DNA from: Planctomyces sp. SH-PL14
GTDB taxonomy: Bacteria; Planctomycetota; Planctomycetia; Planctomycetales; Planctomycetaceae
Direction of reading: 5' to 3'
Assembly (NCBI RefSeq): GCF_001610835.1
Contig: NZ_CP011270.1
Coordinates: forward strand, 5,722,001 to 5,786,000
DNA: 64,000 nt
Positions 41,091-50,637 of the stretch are shown in pieces; positions within the stretch are counted from its first letter, which is position 1, and each line of letters opens with the position of its first letter. Under the pieces are notes generated by a model. That model was given only the letters and a program-made list of their open reading frames with translations, was not told the DNA's origin and searched no databases. Position numbers and translations under genes: made by a program.

Positions 41091-41921
41091 ACCCTCGAGG
41101 CGTCACGCCCTCGACCCCTCACGGCGCCGACCCGTCACGGAGCCGCGTCCCCGGCGAGCATCGAAAGCGACCTCGCCGGCCGCCCCTCTTGCGCAAGGCG
41201 CGCTCTACAACCACGTTGCAGTCACACCGATCGCCGCGCGGCCTTTGAAGGAAGAGCAGGGCGTGACGATGTGACCGGAAGACGAGCTCTCGAAGCGCAT
41301 TCCCCCACCTCGTGGAAAGCGCCCTCTCCTCGCAAAGAGCCAGGCGAGCGGGGGGCGTCAGCCCCCTGATGAAGGAGCGTGCGGCCCTCCTCGAAACACG
41401 AGACCGGGGAACGCCTGCGCGGGAGGGCGAGGCTCCCGCCGAGCCGCGGCGGTGGCAGAAGCGCCCGACCACCGCCTCGCCTACCCCGACCCGACTCCCG
41501 TCTAGCCAACTCGCAGACCCTCCAGAGGACGGATTGGACGCGGTCTTGGAACCTGCGCGGCTCAGCAGGAGCTTCGCCCTCCCGATCCCGCGGAAGGAAA
41601 CGTTCGAGACGAAGCAATCCGGCCCAACGGGCCAGTCGTTCCTCCAGCCAGGGCCATCGGCCCTGGGATTCCCGAACGAAAGACGGAATAGGCCTGAAGG
41701 GCCGGCCATTCCGTTCCCGCGAACCGATCTCCCGCCACGATCAGGAAACGAACGGATGGCCCTTCAGGCCGACGTTCCCTGACCTCGCAAACCGCGCCAA
41801 CGCCACGCCCCACCCGCCTTGATCCGTGTCCATCTGTGTTCATCTGTGGCTACCCCTCTTCCGCCCCACCGATCAACCCGCCGGAGTGTCCCGCTCACCG
41901 TCCCCCCGATACGCTGCCGAC
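41091..41921. repeat. Repeat mosaic upstream of the terminase gene
   Basis: This 830-base gap holds no gene I trust. It contains repeat B (41343-41371) and the repeat E inverted pair (41420-41584). It also has a run of GGCCC palindromes (GGCCCAACGGGCCAGTCGTT at 41620; CAGGGCCATCGGCCCTGG at 41654; GCCTGAAGGGCCGGCCATTC at 41694; GGATGGCCCTTCAGGCC at 41755) and a CATCTGTGTTCATCTGTGG element (41831). Open frames across it are composed of these repeats. Confidence 0.8.
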
Positions 41922-42230
41922 ATGGATGACTTCGCGGCGTTTCAAGGCGGCCTGTCGCATCTCGACACGCTCCTCTCGCTGGCCCAGCCCGGCCCGGCGA
42001 CCCGGGACGGCGAGGCCACGCTGCTGCCGGACGGCCGCATCGAGATCTGGGACACCGCCGCCGCCCCGCCGCTGAAAGAGAGTGTCCGCCGCGTCCTCCG
42101 CGCCCTGGCCGCGCCGGCCGAGCGGGTCTGGCACGCGGGCGAGTGGGCCTACCCGTTCCACCTCAGCCCCGAGGCGGTCGCGTGGATCGAAGCCACGGCC
42201 CGCGCCACGGGCCTCCGGCTGCGGCCCTGA
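41922..42230 (+). CDS. Hypothetical small protein between terminase genes
   Basis: The product has 102 residues: GGLSHLDTLLSLAQPGPATR, LLPDGRIEIWDTAAAPPLKE, SVRRVLRALAAPAERVWHAG and EAVAWIEATARATGLRLRP. It is probably soluble. The ATG at 41922 is the first after the repeat mosaic. It converges on the small terminase gene, with only ten bases between stops, and interrupts the otherwise minus-strand pair. No family is recognised. Confidence 0.5.
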   Translation: MDDFAAFQGGLSHLDTLLSLAQPGPATRDGEATLLPDGRIEIWDTAAAPPLKESVRRVLRALAAPAERVWHAGEWAYPFHLSPEAVAWIEATARATGLRLRP

Positions 42231-42240
42231 GACTTGAGCC

Positions 42241-42618
42241 TCAACCCTGTTCCAACCTGCGGACGCGTTCAATCTCCCGTTCCCTCTCCAGGGCCAGCAG
42301 GAGGGTCTCGTCGGAAACCTCGCGGGTCTCGACCCGCTCCACGTAGCCGCGGTTCTTCCCCAGGGTCTTGAGGACAAACGCAATCGCCCACGGCGCCTGC
42401 TGCTCGAGATGGTGTCTCAAGCCCTCTTCTGCGTCGTCGATGAGCTGGGACCGGGCCTCGAGGATCGCGCGATCGATCTCGGGGTTCTTCGCCCGACGGT
42501 AATAGATGGCGCGAGGCGTGCAGCCCAGCCGGCGGGCGGCGCGGGAAATCAGCCCCTGGCAGGCCGCCAGAGCGTCGAGGATTTCTTCGTCGGTGAACTG
42601 TCGGTGACCGCCGGACAT
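42241..42618 (-). CDS. Helix-turn-helix protein, probable terminase small subunit
   Basis: The product has 125 residues. The N-terminal helix-turn-helix (TDEEILDALAACQGLISRAA, RRLGCTPRAIYYRRAKNPEI) is followed by DRAILEARSQLIDDAEEGLR, PWAIAFVLKTLGKNRGYVER. This layout, DNA-binding domain then a helical part with WAIxFxLKTxGKxRGY, is that of small terminase subunits and related phage HTH proteins. It would recognise packaging sites for the large subunit encoded downstream on the same strand. The ATG at 42618 is chosen; an upstream start would add 20 residues of poor quality. Confidence 0.7.
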   Translation of the reverse strand: MSGGHRQFTDEEILDALAACQGLISRAARRLGCTPRAIYYRRAKNPEIDRAILEARSQLIDDAEEGLRHHLEQQAPWAIAFVLKTLGKNRGYVERVETREVSDETLLLALEREREIERVRRLEQG

Positions 42619-42731
42619 CGGGAGCGCGCGAGAAGAGGTTTCCCGCTCTATCGACGCACGGCGCCCGGGCCATGTCATCCGGCCGACGCCACCTCACCGG
42701 CGCGCCGGCCTTGTCCTCGCCCCGGCCAGTG

Positions 42732-43829
42732 TCACTTTGTCTGCCCCTGCCCCTGCACCTTCCGGAGTTTGGCCTGCAGCAGGTCGGTCATGTAGGCGAT
42801 CCGGCCGGCCGTGAGCTGGTTGGCGTGGAAAGCCTCCTCGTGCAGGCTCACCATCCCCGGGATTTCCCCCTTGGCGTCGAGCAGGGCGGTGCGGGCCCTA
42901 ACGAAGTCGGCGCGGATCTGCTCCAGGTTCGGCGTCCCGGCCAGGAGGGCTTCATCGGCGGCCGCCGGCAGACAGAGCAGGAGCGGATCGTCTTTCCGCA
43001 TCTTGGCCACGTTCGTCATGACGTTCTTGACCATCTGATCCGGCGGCGGCCCCGGCCCTCCGTCGGCCCGCATCAGGCTCAGCAGCATCTCGGTCAGGTT
43101 GAGCAGCAGTCCGCGGCTGAGCACCACTCCGGCAGGGGCCGGCGGTCCGTAGCCGGGATCGGTCATCGGCGGGAACGGATACCCGGCAATCTCCTGTGCC
43201 AGAGCCGGATTGAAGGGGGGCAGCTTGAGCTCCCGCGGCTTCCCGTCAGCCGTGGCCGCGGGGGGCATCGGACTTCCTGGCCCAGCGGGCGTCCCCGGCA
43301 TCGGCGGCGGTGCGAGGGCGACAGTCGCCGTGGGGGCCGGGGGCGTCCCGACCGCCGGCGCCTCGGGCGCGGACGGCGTCACGGGGGCGGTCGGACTCCC
43401 GGTCACGGCCGGCGCATCGGCCCGCGGCGCCTGAAGACGCCGGGAGATCAGCACGCCGACCTCGATCACCGTCATGAGCGCGATCGCGCCGACAATCAGC
43501 CGCAGCGGCGACTTCGCAGCCTCGCCGGACGCGGCTCCTTTCTTCTTGCGTCCCGACCCGCTCTTCGCCTTCGCAGACCCCTTGCGCTTCACCGCCGGGC
43601 GTTCTTCCTCCGCCGGCTCCTCGGCTTCAAACGGCTCATCGATCTCCCACGGATCGACCGCCGAGGACTTCGCCTTCTCCTTGCCGGCCTTGCTCCCGGC
43701 TCCCGCTCCCGACGTCCCCCCGCCGACAACCACCACGGTTGAGCATTGGGGGCAGCGGACCTTCCTGCCGGCAAACTCGTCGCGCGCCTTGAACGAGTGC
43801 CCATTGGAGCACGAAGCGGTAATCGGCAT
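42732..43829 (-). CDS. Zinc-ribbon membrane protein with Pro-rich region
   Basis: The product has 365 residues. The N-terminus (ITASCSNGHSFKARDEFAGR, KVRCPQCSTVVVV) is a zinc-ribbon of the planctomycete and MJ0042 type (Cys7, His11, then CPQC). An acidic and basic linker leads to one membrane helix (LRLIVGAIALMTVIEVGVLI, about 109-128). A Pro/Ala-rich stretch (about 140-200) precedes a helical C-terminal domain (LLLNLTEMLLSLMRADGG, TALLDAKGEIPGMVSLHEEA). The zinc ribbon would be cytoplasmic and the helical domain outside. Such proteins are frequent in planctomycetes with no known role. Confidence 0.7.
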   Translation of the reverse strand: MPITASCSNGHSFKARDEFAGRKVRCPQCSTVVVVGGGTSGAGAGSKAGKEKAKSSAVDPWEIDEPFEAEEPAEEERPAVKRKGSAKAKSGSGRKKKGAASGEAAKSPLRLIVGAIALMTVIEVGVLISRRLQAPRADAPAVTGSPTAPVTPSAPEAPAVGTPPAPTATVALAPPPMPGTPAGPGSPMPPAATADGKPRELKLPPFNPALAQEIAGYPFPPMTDPGYGPPAPAGVVLSRGLLLNLTEMLLSLMRADGGPGPPPDQMVKNVMTNVAKMRKDDPLLLCLPAAADEALLAGTPNLEQIRADFVRARTALLDAKGEIPGMVSLHEEAFHANQLTAGRIAYMTDLLQAKLRKVQGQGQTK

Positions 43830-44021
43830 GGGAAACCGGGCCCGAGTGGAAAACAGCCAGAGAGAGGAGAAAGCGAGGCCGGATGCTAACGGTCCCCCGG
43901 AGGCCCCTCAAGCGGATTCCCACCACATCGCCTCCGCCCCCGCAACCCCCCGTCGAAGAATCCGGCATTGCGGCGTCGACGCGCCACGGGAAGAATGAAA
44001 TCCCATTCGGCGAGGCGCGAA

Positions 44022-44534
44022 ATGACAAAGCTGGCCAGCGTCGTGGTCTCGATCGTCGCCGTCGTCCTGGTCTCGGCGGCGGTCGCTGTTCCGGCTCAGA
44101 ACCGCGGCGGGGACGACCTGCCGGTCCTGGAGGTCGACGACTTCCGCCTCCCCTCCGCCGTGGCGGTCCGGATTCCCGGCCACGGCATCCCTGACTCCCT
44201 CCGCGCCCTCGACGGCCAGCGCGTCTGTGTCTACGGCAACATCTTCTACCCGCCGACTCACGAACCGGTCCCCGCCTTCCTGCTCGGCGGTGAAACCCGG
44301 GGCCGGTCCTACCCTTTCGGAGTGCGGCCCCCCTATTACGTCAAAATCGGCGTCAAGCTCCGCGAGCCCTCAGCGGTGGCGGCGGAGGAAACGGTCCGGG
44401 TCGAAGGGGTCCTGCGGCTCCGTCCGCGGGTCGTCAACGGAGAGCTCGATTTCCTCTACCTCATCGAGGACGCCGTCTACACGCGGTGCGAGCATCGAAA
44501 GGGATTCCACTCCACGTTCGGCATCGGCTGCTGA
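44022..44534 (+). CDS. Secreted DUF3299-like protein
   Basis: The product has 170 residues. The signal peptide is MTKLASVVVSIVAVVLVSAA. The mature part includes IPDSLRALDGQRVCVYGNIF, AFLLGGETRGRSYPFGVRPP and VRVEGVLRLRPRVVNGELDF, LYLIEDAVYT. A strand with LDGxRVxxxG followed by a late VxVEGxLxxRP strand is the pattern of DUF3299-type OB-fold-like proteins that are common in planctomycetes. Function unknown. ATG at 44022. The next gene starts 41 bases after its stop on the same strand. Confidence 0.6.
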   Translation: MTKLASVVVSIVAVVLVSAAVAVPAQNRGGDDLPVLEVDDFRLPSAVAVRIPGHGIPDSLRALDGQRVCVYGNIFYPPTHEPVPAFLLGGETRGRSYPFGVRPPYYVKIGVKLREPSAVAAEETVRVEGVLRLRPRVVNGELDFLYLIEDAVYTRCEHRKGFHSTFGIGC

Positions 44535-44575
44535 CAAACCGTCACCGATCCGCTCCACCCGACGGACGGACGACC

Positions 44576-45469
44576 ATGCGAAGACCATCGACCGTCCTGA
44601 TCGTCCTCGCGACGCTCTTCGCCGCCGCGGCCGGCGGTCTTGTCTGGGCCATCGCCCGGCGGGCCGCTCCCCCGACCGTGCCCCCGCGCTCCACCATTGC
44701 CGACATATCGTCACAGCCATTGGATCCCCCGTGGGACGACTCCGACGCAGACGTTCTTCTGAGTGATCCGCGGCAGCTCTCCTCTTCGACCAGCACCGTT
44801 GGGGGCGGCGCCGCTCAACTCCAGGCGATGCTCAAGGAACCTCGCCGTCCGGCCCCTCCGGAGGGGTGGAAGCCGTTTCTGATGGCGGTCACGTATCTGG
44901 AGGAGTGGGGCGGTCGTTCCATGGCGGCGACGCGGTTTGAAGAGATCGTCCGCCTGTATCCGAACTCCGCCTACGCGGCCGACTCCCGGGAACTCGCCAG
45001 CCACCTCCGCGACATGGTGGAAGAAGACCGCCGCTGGCGTGAGCCGCGGGATGTCCGGAGTCTGCCTCTCGCCGACCAGATCGAGTACCACGTCTACCAC
45101 CTGAGAGACGTCCAGGGCGGGCAACTGAGTCAGCCGGGAATGTGTTCCGTCTTCGTGGCGGAGGACAACGCCGCTCTCCGCCTGCGGGAGATCGGCGAGC
45201 CGGCGATCCCCCGGCTGATCGGGCTGCTTCACGATCGACGCCCCATCCGGTCCGTCGGGTGCTGGCGGGACTTCCATCCCAGCCGGATCGTCCTCCGCTA
45301 TCAGGACGCCGCCGTCCAGATCCTGCAGGACCTGATCCCCGTCGACATCGGCGCCCCGTCAGGCGGTTTCGACTACCTCTCCGTCCTGCCCGACGAATAC
45401 CGCGAAGACGTCATCGCCAAAACCATCCGCTGGTGGACGCACACCGACCGCCCCGGAGTGCCCCCCTGA
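44576..45469 (+). CDS. Secreted or anchored protein, TPR-like core
   Basis: The product has 297 residues. The N-terminus (STVLIVLATLFAAAAGGLVW) is a signal anchor. The middle has a tetratricopeptide-like hairpin (YLEEWGGRSMAATRFEEIVR, LYPNSAYAADSRELASHLRD). The C-terminal half (LREIGEPAIPRLIGLLHDRR, YQDAAVQILQDLIPVDIG) resembles HEAT-type helices. The ATG at 44576 follows GACGGACGACC; the longer frame begins inside the previous gene. It probably shares a transcript with the DUF3299-like gene. No family name is certain. Confidence 0.65.
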   Translation: MRRPSTVLIVLATLFAAAAGGLVWAIARRAAPPTVPPRSTIADISSQPLDPPWDDSDADVLLSDPRQLSSSTSTVGGGAAQLQAMLKEPRRPAPPEGWKPFLMAVTYLEEWGGRSMAATRFEEIVRLYPNSAYAADSRELASHLRDMVEEDRRWREPRDVRSLPLADQIEYHVYHLRDVQGGQLSQPGMCSVFVAEDNAALRLREIGEPAIPRLIGLLHDRRPIRSVGCWRDFHPSRIVLRYQDAAVQILQDLIPVDIGAPSGGFDYLSVLPDEYREDVIAKTIRWWTHTDRPGVPP

Positions 45470-45560
45470 TCCGCCGCCCCGGGGCCCCTGCGGGCGCCCT
45501 TCTCCTCACGCCCCGCGCCGCCGAATGACACGCCGGATTGTCCATGCGCCCAAAACACCG

Positions 45561-45625
45561 CGCCCGCCGGCACAGCCCCCATCCGCTCAATCCCATCGTG
45601 CCACGGCCACCCGGTCCAGCGGGAC
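45561..45625 (-). repeat. Repeat A, decayed right-module remnant (reverse), copy 12
   Basis: CCGCCGGCACAGCCCCCATC, then CGCTCAATCCCATCGTGCC and ACGGCCACCCGG resemble the reverse right module (compare GCCGGCACAGTCCCCATAGC and CTCAAACCCAACGTGCGACG) with several substitutions. The hairpin is lost. The rest of the spacer 45470-45783 holds only the tandem repeat at 45671. Confidence 0.6.
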
Positions 45626-45670
45626 GCTGGCTGGCTGGCGTTGGGTTTGGGGGGACGGGTAAGTTGCACG

Positions 45671-45710
45671 TGGCTGCAACGTGGTGCATGTGGCTGCAAC
45701 GTGGTGCATG
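45671..45710. promoter_or_regulatory. Perfect 20-base tandem repeat upstream of ECF sigma gene
   Basis: TGGCTGCAACGTGGTGCATG occurs twice back to back, about 75 bases before the sigma-factor start codon. A partial third copy (GTTGCACG) precedes them. Each unit holds a TGCAACGTGGTGCA dyad (TGCA ends). The repetition at helical-turn-like spacing of 20 bases suggests a protein-binding site, perhaps regulating the sigma-kinase pair; function is inferred from position only. Confidence 0.5.
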
Positions 45711-45783
45711 TCTTTGACGTGACGGCAACGATTCTGCTTCGGACGCACTCCGTCGTCCCGGTCCCCTCCCGTCCCCCCCCACG

Positions 45784-46344
45784 ATGAGTGATGTCACCCG
45801 CATCCTGTCGTCGATCGAGCAGGGGGACCGCCGTGCCGCCGGGGAGCTGCTGCCCCTCGTCTATGACGAGCTGCGACGGCTGGCGGCGGCCCGGCTGCTG
45901 CGGGAGCCGCCGGGGCAAAGCGTCCAGCCGACCATGCTCGTTCACGAGGCGTACCTGCGGCTCGTCGATGCCGATGCGGCGCCGCACTGGAACAGCCGCG
46001 GACACTTCTTCGCGGCGGCGGCGGAGGCGATGCGGCGGATCCTGATCGAGAACGCCCGCCGCAAACGGAGCGAGCGGCACGGCGGGCAGATGCGGCGGGT
46101 CGACCTGGAGACCGTCGACCCGGGGGCGAGGGAACGGGAGGACGAACTCCTGGACCTCGACGAGGCGCTCGGGCGGCTGGAAGAGCGTTGGCCGGAGAAG
46201 GCGCAACTCGTGAAGCTCCGCTACTTTGTCGGCATGACGATTCCGGAGGCGGCCGAGACGATGGGGATCTCGCACGCCACCGCCGAGCGGCACTGGACCT
46301 TCGCCCGGGCCTGGCTCCACGCGCAGATCCGGAAGGACGGGTGA
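45784..46344 (+). CDS. ECF-type sigma factor paired with a protein kinase
   Basis: The product has 186 residues of the planctomycete Sigma70_ECF type: ILSSIEQGDRRAAGELLPLV, YDELRRLAAARLLREPPGQS, VQPTMLVHEAYLRLVDADAA, WNSRGHFFAAAAEAMRRILI and ENARRKRSERHGG, then region 4 QLVKLRYFVGMTIPEAAETM with GISHATAERHWTFARAWLH. The LVHEAYLRL and GHFFAAAAEAMRRIL strings are typical of this group, whose genes sit next to serine/threonine kinase genes. The kinase follows 102 bases later on the same strand. No anti-sigma gene is present, so phosphorylation by the kinase may control activity, as proposed for such pairs. Confidence 0.9.
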   Translation: MSDVTRILSSIEQGDRRAAGELLPLVYDELRRLAAARLLREPPGQSVQPTMLVHEAYLRLVDADAAPHWNSRGHFFAAAAEAMRRILIENARRKRSERHGGQMRRVDLETVDPGAREREDELLDLDEALGRLEERWPEKAQLVKLRYFVGMTIPEAAETMGISHATAERHWTFARAWLHAQIRKDG

Positions 46345-46446
46345 GTGGGGGAAACGGAAAAGATTGCTGAGGGGATTCGGCGGCGGATTTCGCACTGAGG
46401 GATACTGGCATTCGCGGACAGGCGGGCTTTGCGTCGGGAGCGATCG

Positions 46447-49400
46447 ATGTCGGACGGTCACCCCAACCTCGAAACGCTGTTCCTCGCGGCGCTCGAGCTC
46501 GAGTCGCCCGAGGCCCGGGCGGCGTATCTGGAGGGGGCCTGCGGCGAGGACCCGGAGCTGCGGGGCGAGGTGGAAAAACTGCTTCGCTCCCACGAGGCGG
46601 CCGGGAGCTTTCTCGACCGCCCCGCGGGGGACCTGGCCGAGACGATCCTGGAGGAGCCGGGGGCCCGCGAACGCGATGCGTCGCTCCACGCGGGGCTGGC
46701 TGTTCCCGCGGACACGGCGGTCGTGCTCGGCGACGTCGGCCACAGCGTCCTGATTTCCCTCGGCCGGACGGTCGAGCTGCCGCGGGTCGCGCTCCGGGAA
46801 TCGACGGACGGCCGCGATCCGATGGTGCGGCCGAAGTCCCCCGAGATGCCCCCCGGTCCTTCCGGCAGCCGGTACCAGCTCCAGGGGGAGATCGCCCGCG
46901 GCGGAATGGGGGCGATCCTCAAGGGACGCGACACGGACCTGGGCCGTGACCTGGCGATCAAGGTCCTGCTGGACCAGCACAAGGACAAGCCGGAAGTCAT
47001 CCAGCGGTTCGTCGAGGAGGCGCAGATCGGCGGGCAGCTGCAGCATCCCGGGATCGCGCCGATCTACGAGCTCGGGCAGTTCCCCGATCGCCGCCCGTTC
47101 TTCGCCATGAAGCTCGTCCGGGGGGAGACGCTCTCGAAGCTGCTGGCCCATCGCGCCAGCCCCGCCGTCGATCGGACGCGGTTCCTGGGGATCTTCGAGC
47201 AGGTCTGCCAGACGATGGCCTACGCCCATTCCCGCGGCGTCATCCATCGGGACCTCAAGCCGGCCAACATCATGGTCGGCGCGTTCGGCGAAGTGCAGGT
47301 CATGGACTGGGGACTGGCGAAGGTCCTCCAGGCCGGCGGCGTCGCGGACGAGAAGAAGTCGCAGGCGCTGCAGGAAGGGTCGAGCTTCATCCAGACCCTC
47401 CGCAGCGGCGCCGGCAGCGGGGGGAGCGACCTCCCGGGAACGCTCGGGACCCCGGGATCGCAGACCGTGGTCGGGAGCGTCATGGGGACTCCCGCCTACA
47501 TGCCGCCGGAGCAGGCGCACGGAGAGGTCGACCATCTCGACGAGCGGGCCGACGTCTTCGGCCTGGGGGCGATCCTGTGCGAGATCCTGACCGGACGGCC
47601 TCCGTACGTCGGCACCGACGGGGGGGCGGTCTTTCATCAGGCCTCGCACGGGAAACTGGCGGACTGCTGGGGACGGCTCGACGCCTGCGGGGCGGACGCC
47701 GAGCTGATCGCGCTGGCCCGGCACTGCCTGGAGCTGGACCCCAAGGACCGCCCGCGGGACGCCGGGACGCTCGCCGCGCGGGTCTCGGGGTATCTGCACT
47801 CGGTCGAGGTCAAGCTCCGGGAGTCGGAGCTGGCCAAGGTCGATGCCCAGGTCCGGGCGGAGGAGCTGCGGCGGCGTCAGAAGCTCGCCTTCACGGCCGG
47901 CACGGCACTGGCCCTGTCGCTCGTCGTCGGGCTGGCCGCGAGTCTCTGGCAGGCGATGCGGGCGGACCATGCGGCCGCGCAGGCGGAGCAGGCGGCCTCC
48001 CTGGCGATGAAGCAGGAGCGGCGGGCGCTGGCCGCGCTCGACGAGCTCCGGGCGACGGCGCCCGCCTTTGCCGAACAGGCCCGCGCGCTGGCGGCGCGGG
48101 AGCAGTTTCGCGAGGCGGTCGAGAAGCTCGACTACGCCGTGACGCTGCGGCCCGACGCGGTGGAGTACCTCGTCGCCAAGGCCGACCTGCTGCAGTGCCA
48201 GTTCCGGCTCGCCGACGCCGGGGCGGTCTACCGCCAGGCGCTCCTTCTCCGGCCCGATCTGACGCGGGCGGCGGAGTCGGCAAGGCTCTGCGACGAGCTG
48301 CTCGCCGCGAAGCCGGGGCTCGACGGGACCCTGTCACACGAGAGTCTGGCGAAGCTCCACGTCGCCATGCAGGCGGAGCAGCGGCCGGCGGCGGAGATCA
48401 TGCCGGTGGCGCGGCTCCTGGGAGAGCAGAAGCGGCACCTCGTCCAGTATTGGCTGGCGCGGCTGCGGGACCTGCCGATCTCGGCCGAGACGCCGCTGGA
48501 GCAGCGGCTCACGGTGCGGGAGGACGGCCGGCTGGCGCTCGACCTCTCCGGGACGAAGGTCCGCGACCTGGCGCCGCTGGCCGGGGCTCCGCTGGCCACG
48601 CTGAAGCTGTCGCGGTGCGGGGAGCTGAGCGATCTCTCGCCGCTGAAAGGGATGGAGCTGATCGAGCTGAGCCTGTTCGCGACCAAGGTGTCGGACCTCG
48701 GCCCGCTCCGCGAGATGCGGACGCTCGAGAGCCTGAGCCTGGGCCGGACCGCGATCTCCGATCTCGCCGGGCTCCGCGGGCTGAACCTGAAAGTCCTCGA
48801 GTGCCGCGAGGCGGCGATCAGCGACCTGGAGCCGCTCCGCGGGATGCCCCTGGAGTCGCTGATGCTGATGGGGACCCGCGTGACGAACCTCTCGCCGCTG
48901 ATCGGGATGCCGATCCGGACGCTCGATCTCTCGTGGGTGCCGGCGAACGACTTCTCCCCCCTCTCGACCTTGCCGCTGGAGAAGTGCTACCTGCAGTTTG
49001 TCCGCCTGCACGACCTGGAGGTCCTCCGCGGCCGTCCCCTGAAGGAGCTGTGCCTGTGGGGCTGCACCGAGGCCCGCCACTACGCGGTCCTGTCCGAGAT
49101 CCCGACGCTCGAAAACGTGATGCTGCCGGAGCGGTACCGGAGCCTCCCGCCGGACGACTACGAAGCGATCGGCACGCTCCGCGGTCATCCCCGGCTGCGG
49201 AAGATCGGCGGGGAGATCATCCATGCGATGGGCTATGAGGCGACCGGGTCGGCGGAGACCTTCTGGCAGGCGTGGGACCAGGAGCAGGCGCTGTTCTCCG
49301 CCCTGCGGAAGAAGGGGATCACCTTCCAGCTCGATAAGCTGCCCTCCGGGCGGTACAAGCTCTTCATCGCCAATCAGCCGCTCCGCGACCTCTCGGTCCT

Positions 49401-50415
49401 CCGCGGGATGCCGCTCCACGAGCTCGACCTGCATCGCTGTCCCTTCTCCGACCTGACGCCGCTTCGGGACTTGAAGCTGCACAAGCTCAGCCTCTCGACC
49501 GACTCCGTCACCGACTTCAGTCCGCTGCGGGGGATGTCGATCGAGCGTCTCTACCTGCGTCTCTGCCCGCATTTCCAGGACGTCGCTCCGCTGACGGAGC
49601 TTCCCCTCCGGGAGCTGTATCTCGACGAGTCCGTGAACGTGGCCGACGTCGCTCCGCTGGCGAAGATGACGACTCTCGAGAAGCTCTCCATACCGGTTCA
49701 GGCCGGGGGGATCGACGCGCTGCGGGACCATCCCCGGCTGCGGCTGCTGGCGTTCCAGCTGAACGGCGGCGAGCCGGAGACGACGGTCGAGGAGTTCTGG
49801 AAGGAGTACCGCTGGATCCGGAAGTTCCGGGAGGCGGGGATCCGGCCGGTGTGGATGCGCCGCTTGAGCTCCGGGCGGTGGGACGTGAATCTCGAGCGGG
49901 CCGATCTGACGGACCTCCACGTGCTCGAGGGGATGCCGATCGAGGTCCTGGGGCTGGGATACACCAAGGTCACCGACCTCTCGCCGTTGCGGACGCTCCC
50001 TCTCAAGGGGCTGAATCTCCACCACACGGGGGTCTCCGATCTGGGACCGCTGCGGGGGAAGGGGCTGACGCTGCTCGAACTGTTCCGCACACCGGTCAGC
50101 GATCTCAGCCCGCTGGCGGGAATGCCTCTGCAGCAGCTGGATCTGAGCCTGACGAAGGTGACGGACATCTCGGCGCTGCGGGGGATGCCGCTGGTGTCGG
50201 CGAAGTTCAACCGCTGCCCGATCACGGACGTCTCGCCGCTGGCGGAGAGCCGAAGGCTTCGCGTGCTGACGCTTCCGGCCGGCGTGACGGGGTTCGAGTT
50301 CCTGCGGGGTTTTCCGGAGCTGGAGCGACTGAGTTTTGCGGAGGACTCCCGCAGCGGCTTTCGCCCGGACAAGACGGCGGAGGAGTTCTGGGCGGAGTAC
50401 GACGCAACGCGGTGA
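46447..50415 (+). CDS. Serine/threonine kinase with TPR and leucine-rich repeats
   Basis: The product has 1322 residues. The kinase domain (about 143-450) has the glycine loop IARGGMG, Lys172 (LAIKVLL), HRD at 267-269 ([15 protein letters not shown]), DWG at 287-289 in place of DFG (a usual variant in this group) and [20 protein letters not shown]. One membrane helix ([19 protein letters not shown], about 483-501) precedes a coiled-coil and TPR-like part ([20 protein letters not shown]). From about 690 on lie leucine-rich repeats of the DLSPLxGMPLxxLxLxxT type, in two long blocks. Blocks are separated by a recurring non-LRR unit ([21 protein letters not shown], then [10 protein letters not shown]) seen at about 49170, 49720 and 50270. 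The ECF sigma gene upstream is the likely partner. The LRR side is outside the cytoplasm. Confidence 0.85.
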   Translation: MSDGHPNLETLFLAALELESPEARAAYLEGACGEDPELRGEVEKLLRSHEAAGSFLDRPAGDLAETILEEPGARERDASLHAGLAVPADTAVVLGDVGHSVLISLGRTVELPRVALRESTDGRDPMVRPKSPEMPPGPSGSRYQLQGEIARGGMGAILKGRDTDLGRDLAIKVLLDQHKDKPEVIQRFVEEAQIGGQLQHPGIAPIYELGQFPDRRPFFAMKLVRGETLSKLLAHRASPAVDRTRFLGIFEQVCQTMAYAHSRGVIHRDLKPANIMVGAFGEVQVMDWGLAKVLQAGGVADEKKSQALQEGSSFIQTLRSGAGSGGSDLPGTLGTPGSQTVVGSVMGTPAYMPPEQAHGEVDHLDERADVFGLGAILCEILTGRPPYVGTDGGAVFHQASHGKLADCWGRLDACGADAELIALARHCLELDPKDRPRDAGTLAARVSGYLHSVEVKLRESELAKVDAQVRAEELRRRQKLAFTAGTALALSLVVGLAASLWQAMRADHAAAQAEQAASLAMKQERRALAALDELRATAPAFAEQARALAAREQFREAVEKLDYAVTLRPDAVEYLVAKADLLQCQFRLADAGAVYRQALLLRPDLTRAAESARLCDELLAAKPGLDGTLSHESLAKLHVAMQAEQRPAAEIMPVARLLGEQKRHLVQYWLARLRDLPISAETPLEQRLTVREDGRLALDLSGTKVRDLAPLAGAPLATLKLSRCGELSDLSPLKGMELIELSLFATKVSDLGPLREMRTLESLSLGRTAISDLAGLRGLNLKVLECREAAISDLEPLRGMPLESLMLMGTRVTNLSPLIGMPIRTLDLSWVPANDFSPLSTLPLEKCYLQFVRLHDLEVLRGRPLKELCLWGCTEARHYAVLSEIPTLENVMLPERYRSLPPDDYEAIGTLRGHPRLRKIGGEIIHAMGYEATGSAETFWQAWDQEQALFSALRKKGITFQLDKLPSGRYKLFIANQPLRDLSVLRGMPLHELDLHRCPFSDLTPLRDLKLHKLSLSTDSVTDFSPLRGMSIERLYLRLCPHFQDVAPLTELPLRELYLDESVNVADVAPLAKMTTLEKLSIPVQAGGIDALRDHPRLRLLAFQLNGGEPETTVEEFWKEYRWIRKFREAGIRPVWMRRLSSGRWDVNLERADLTDLHVLEGMPIEVLGLGYTKVTDLSPLRTLPLKGLNLHHTGVSDLGPLRGKGLTLLELFRTPVSDLSPLAGMPLQQLDLSLTKVTDISALRGMPLVSAKFNRCPITDVSPLAESRRLRVLTLPAGVTGFEFLRGFPELERLSFAEDSRSGFRPDKTAEEFWAEYDATR

Positions 50416-50637
50416 GGGGGAGCGGCGCGGAGCTGGCACGCGCGACCGGGGTCAGGGAAGGGCACCCCGGAGACCCGACCGTCAAGACCCGTCGCCGGCC
50501 GCCGACGCCCGGTCGATGCGCGCAGCGATGCCCGCGGCCTCGTCCCCGCAGGCACCCCGTCTGGACTCCCGCCCGGTGCGGCGGGATACTCGCCGCTTGA
50601 TCCGCGCTCGATCCGCCCCGTCGTGAGGCCCGGTCCG

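Noticed and set aside
45373-47970. 865-codon minus-strand frame opposite the sigma factor and kinase
   Set aside because: Antisense shadow of two genes with clear motifs; no recognisable domain.
48334-50439. 701-codon minus-strand frame opposite the leucine-rich repeats
   Set aside because: Its repetitive look mirrors the LRR codons on the other strand.
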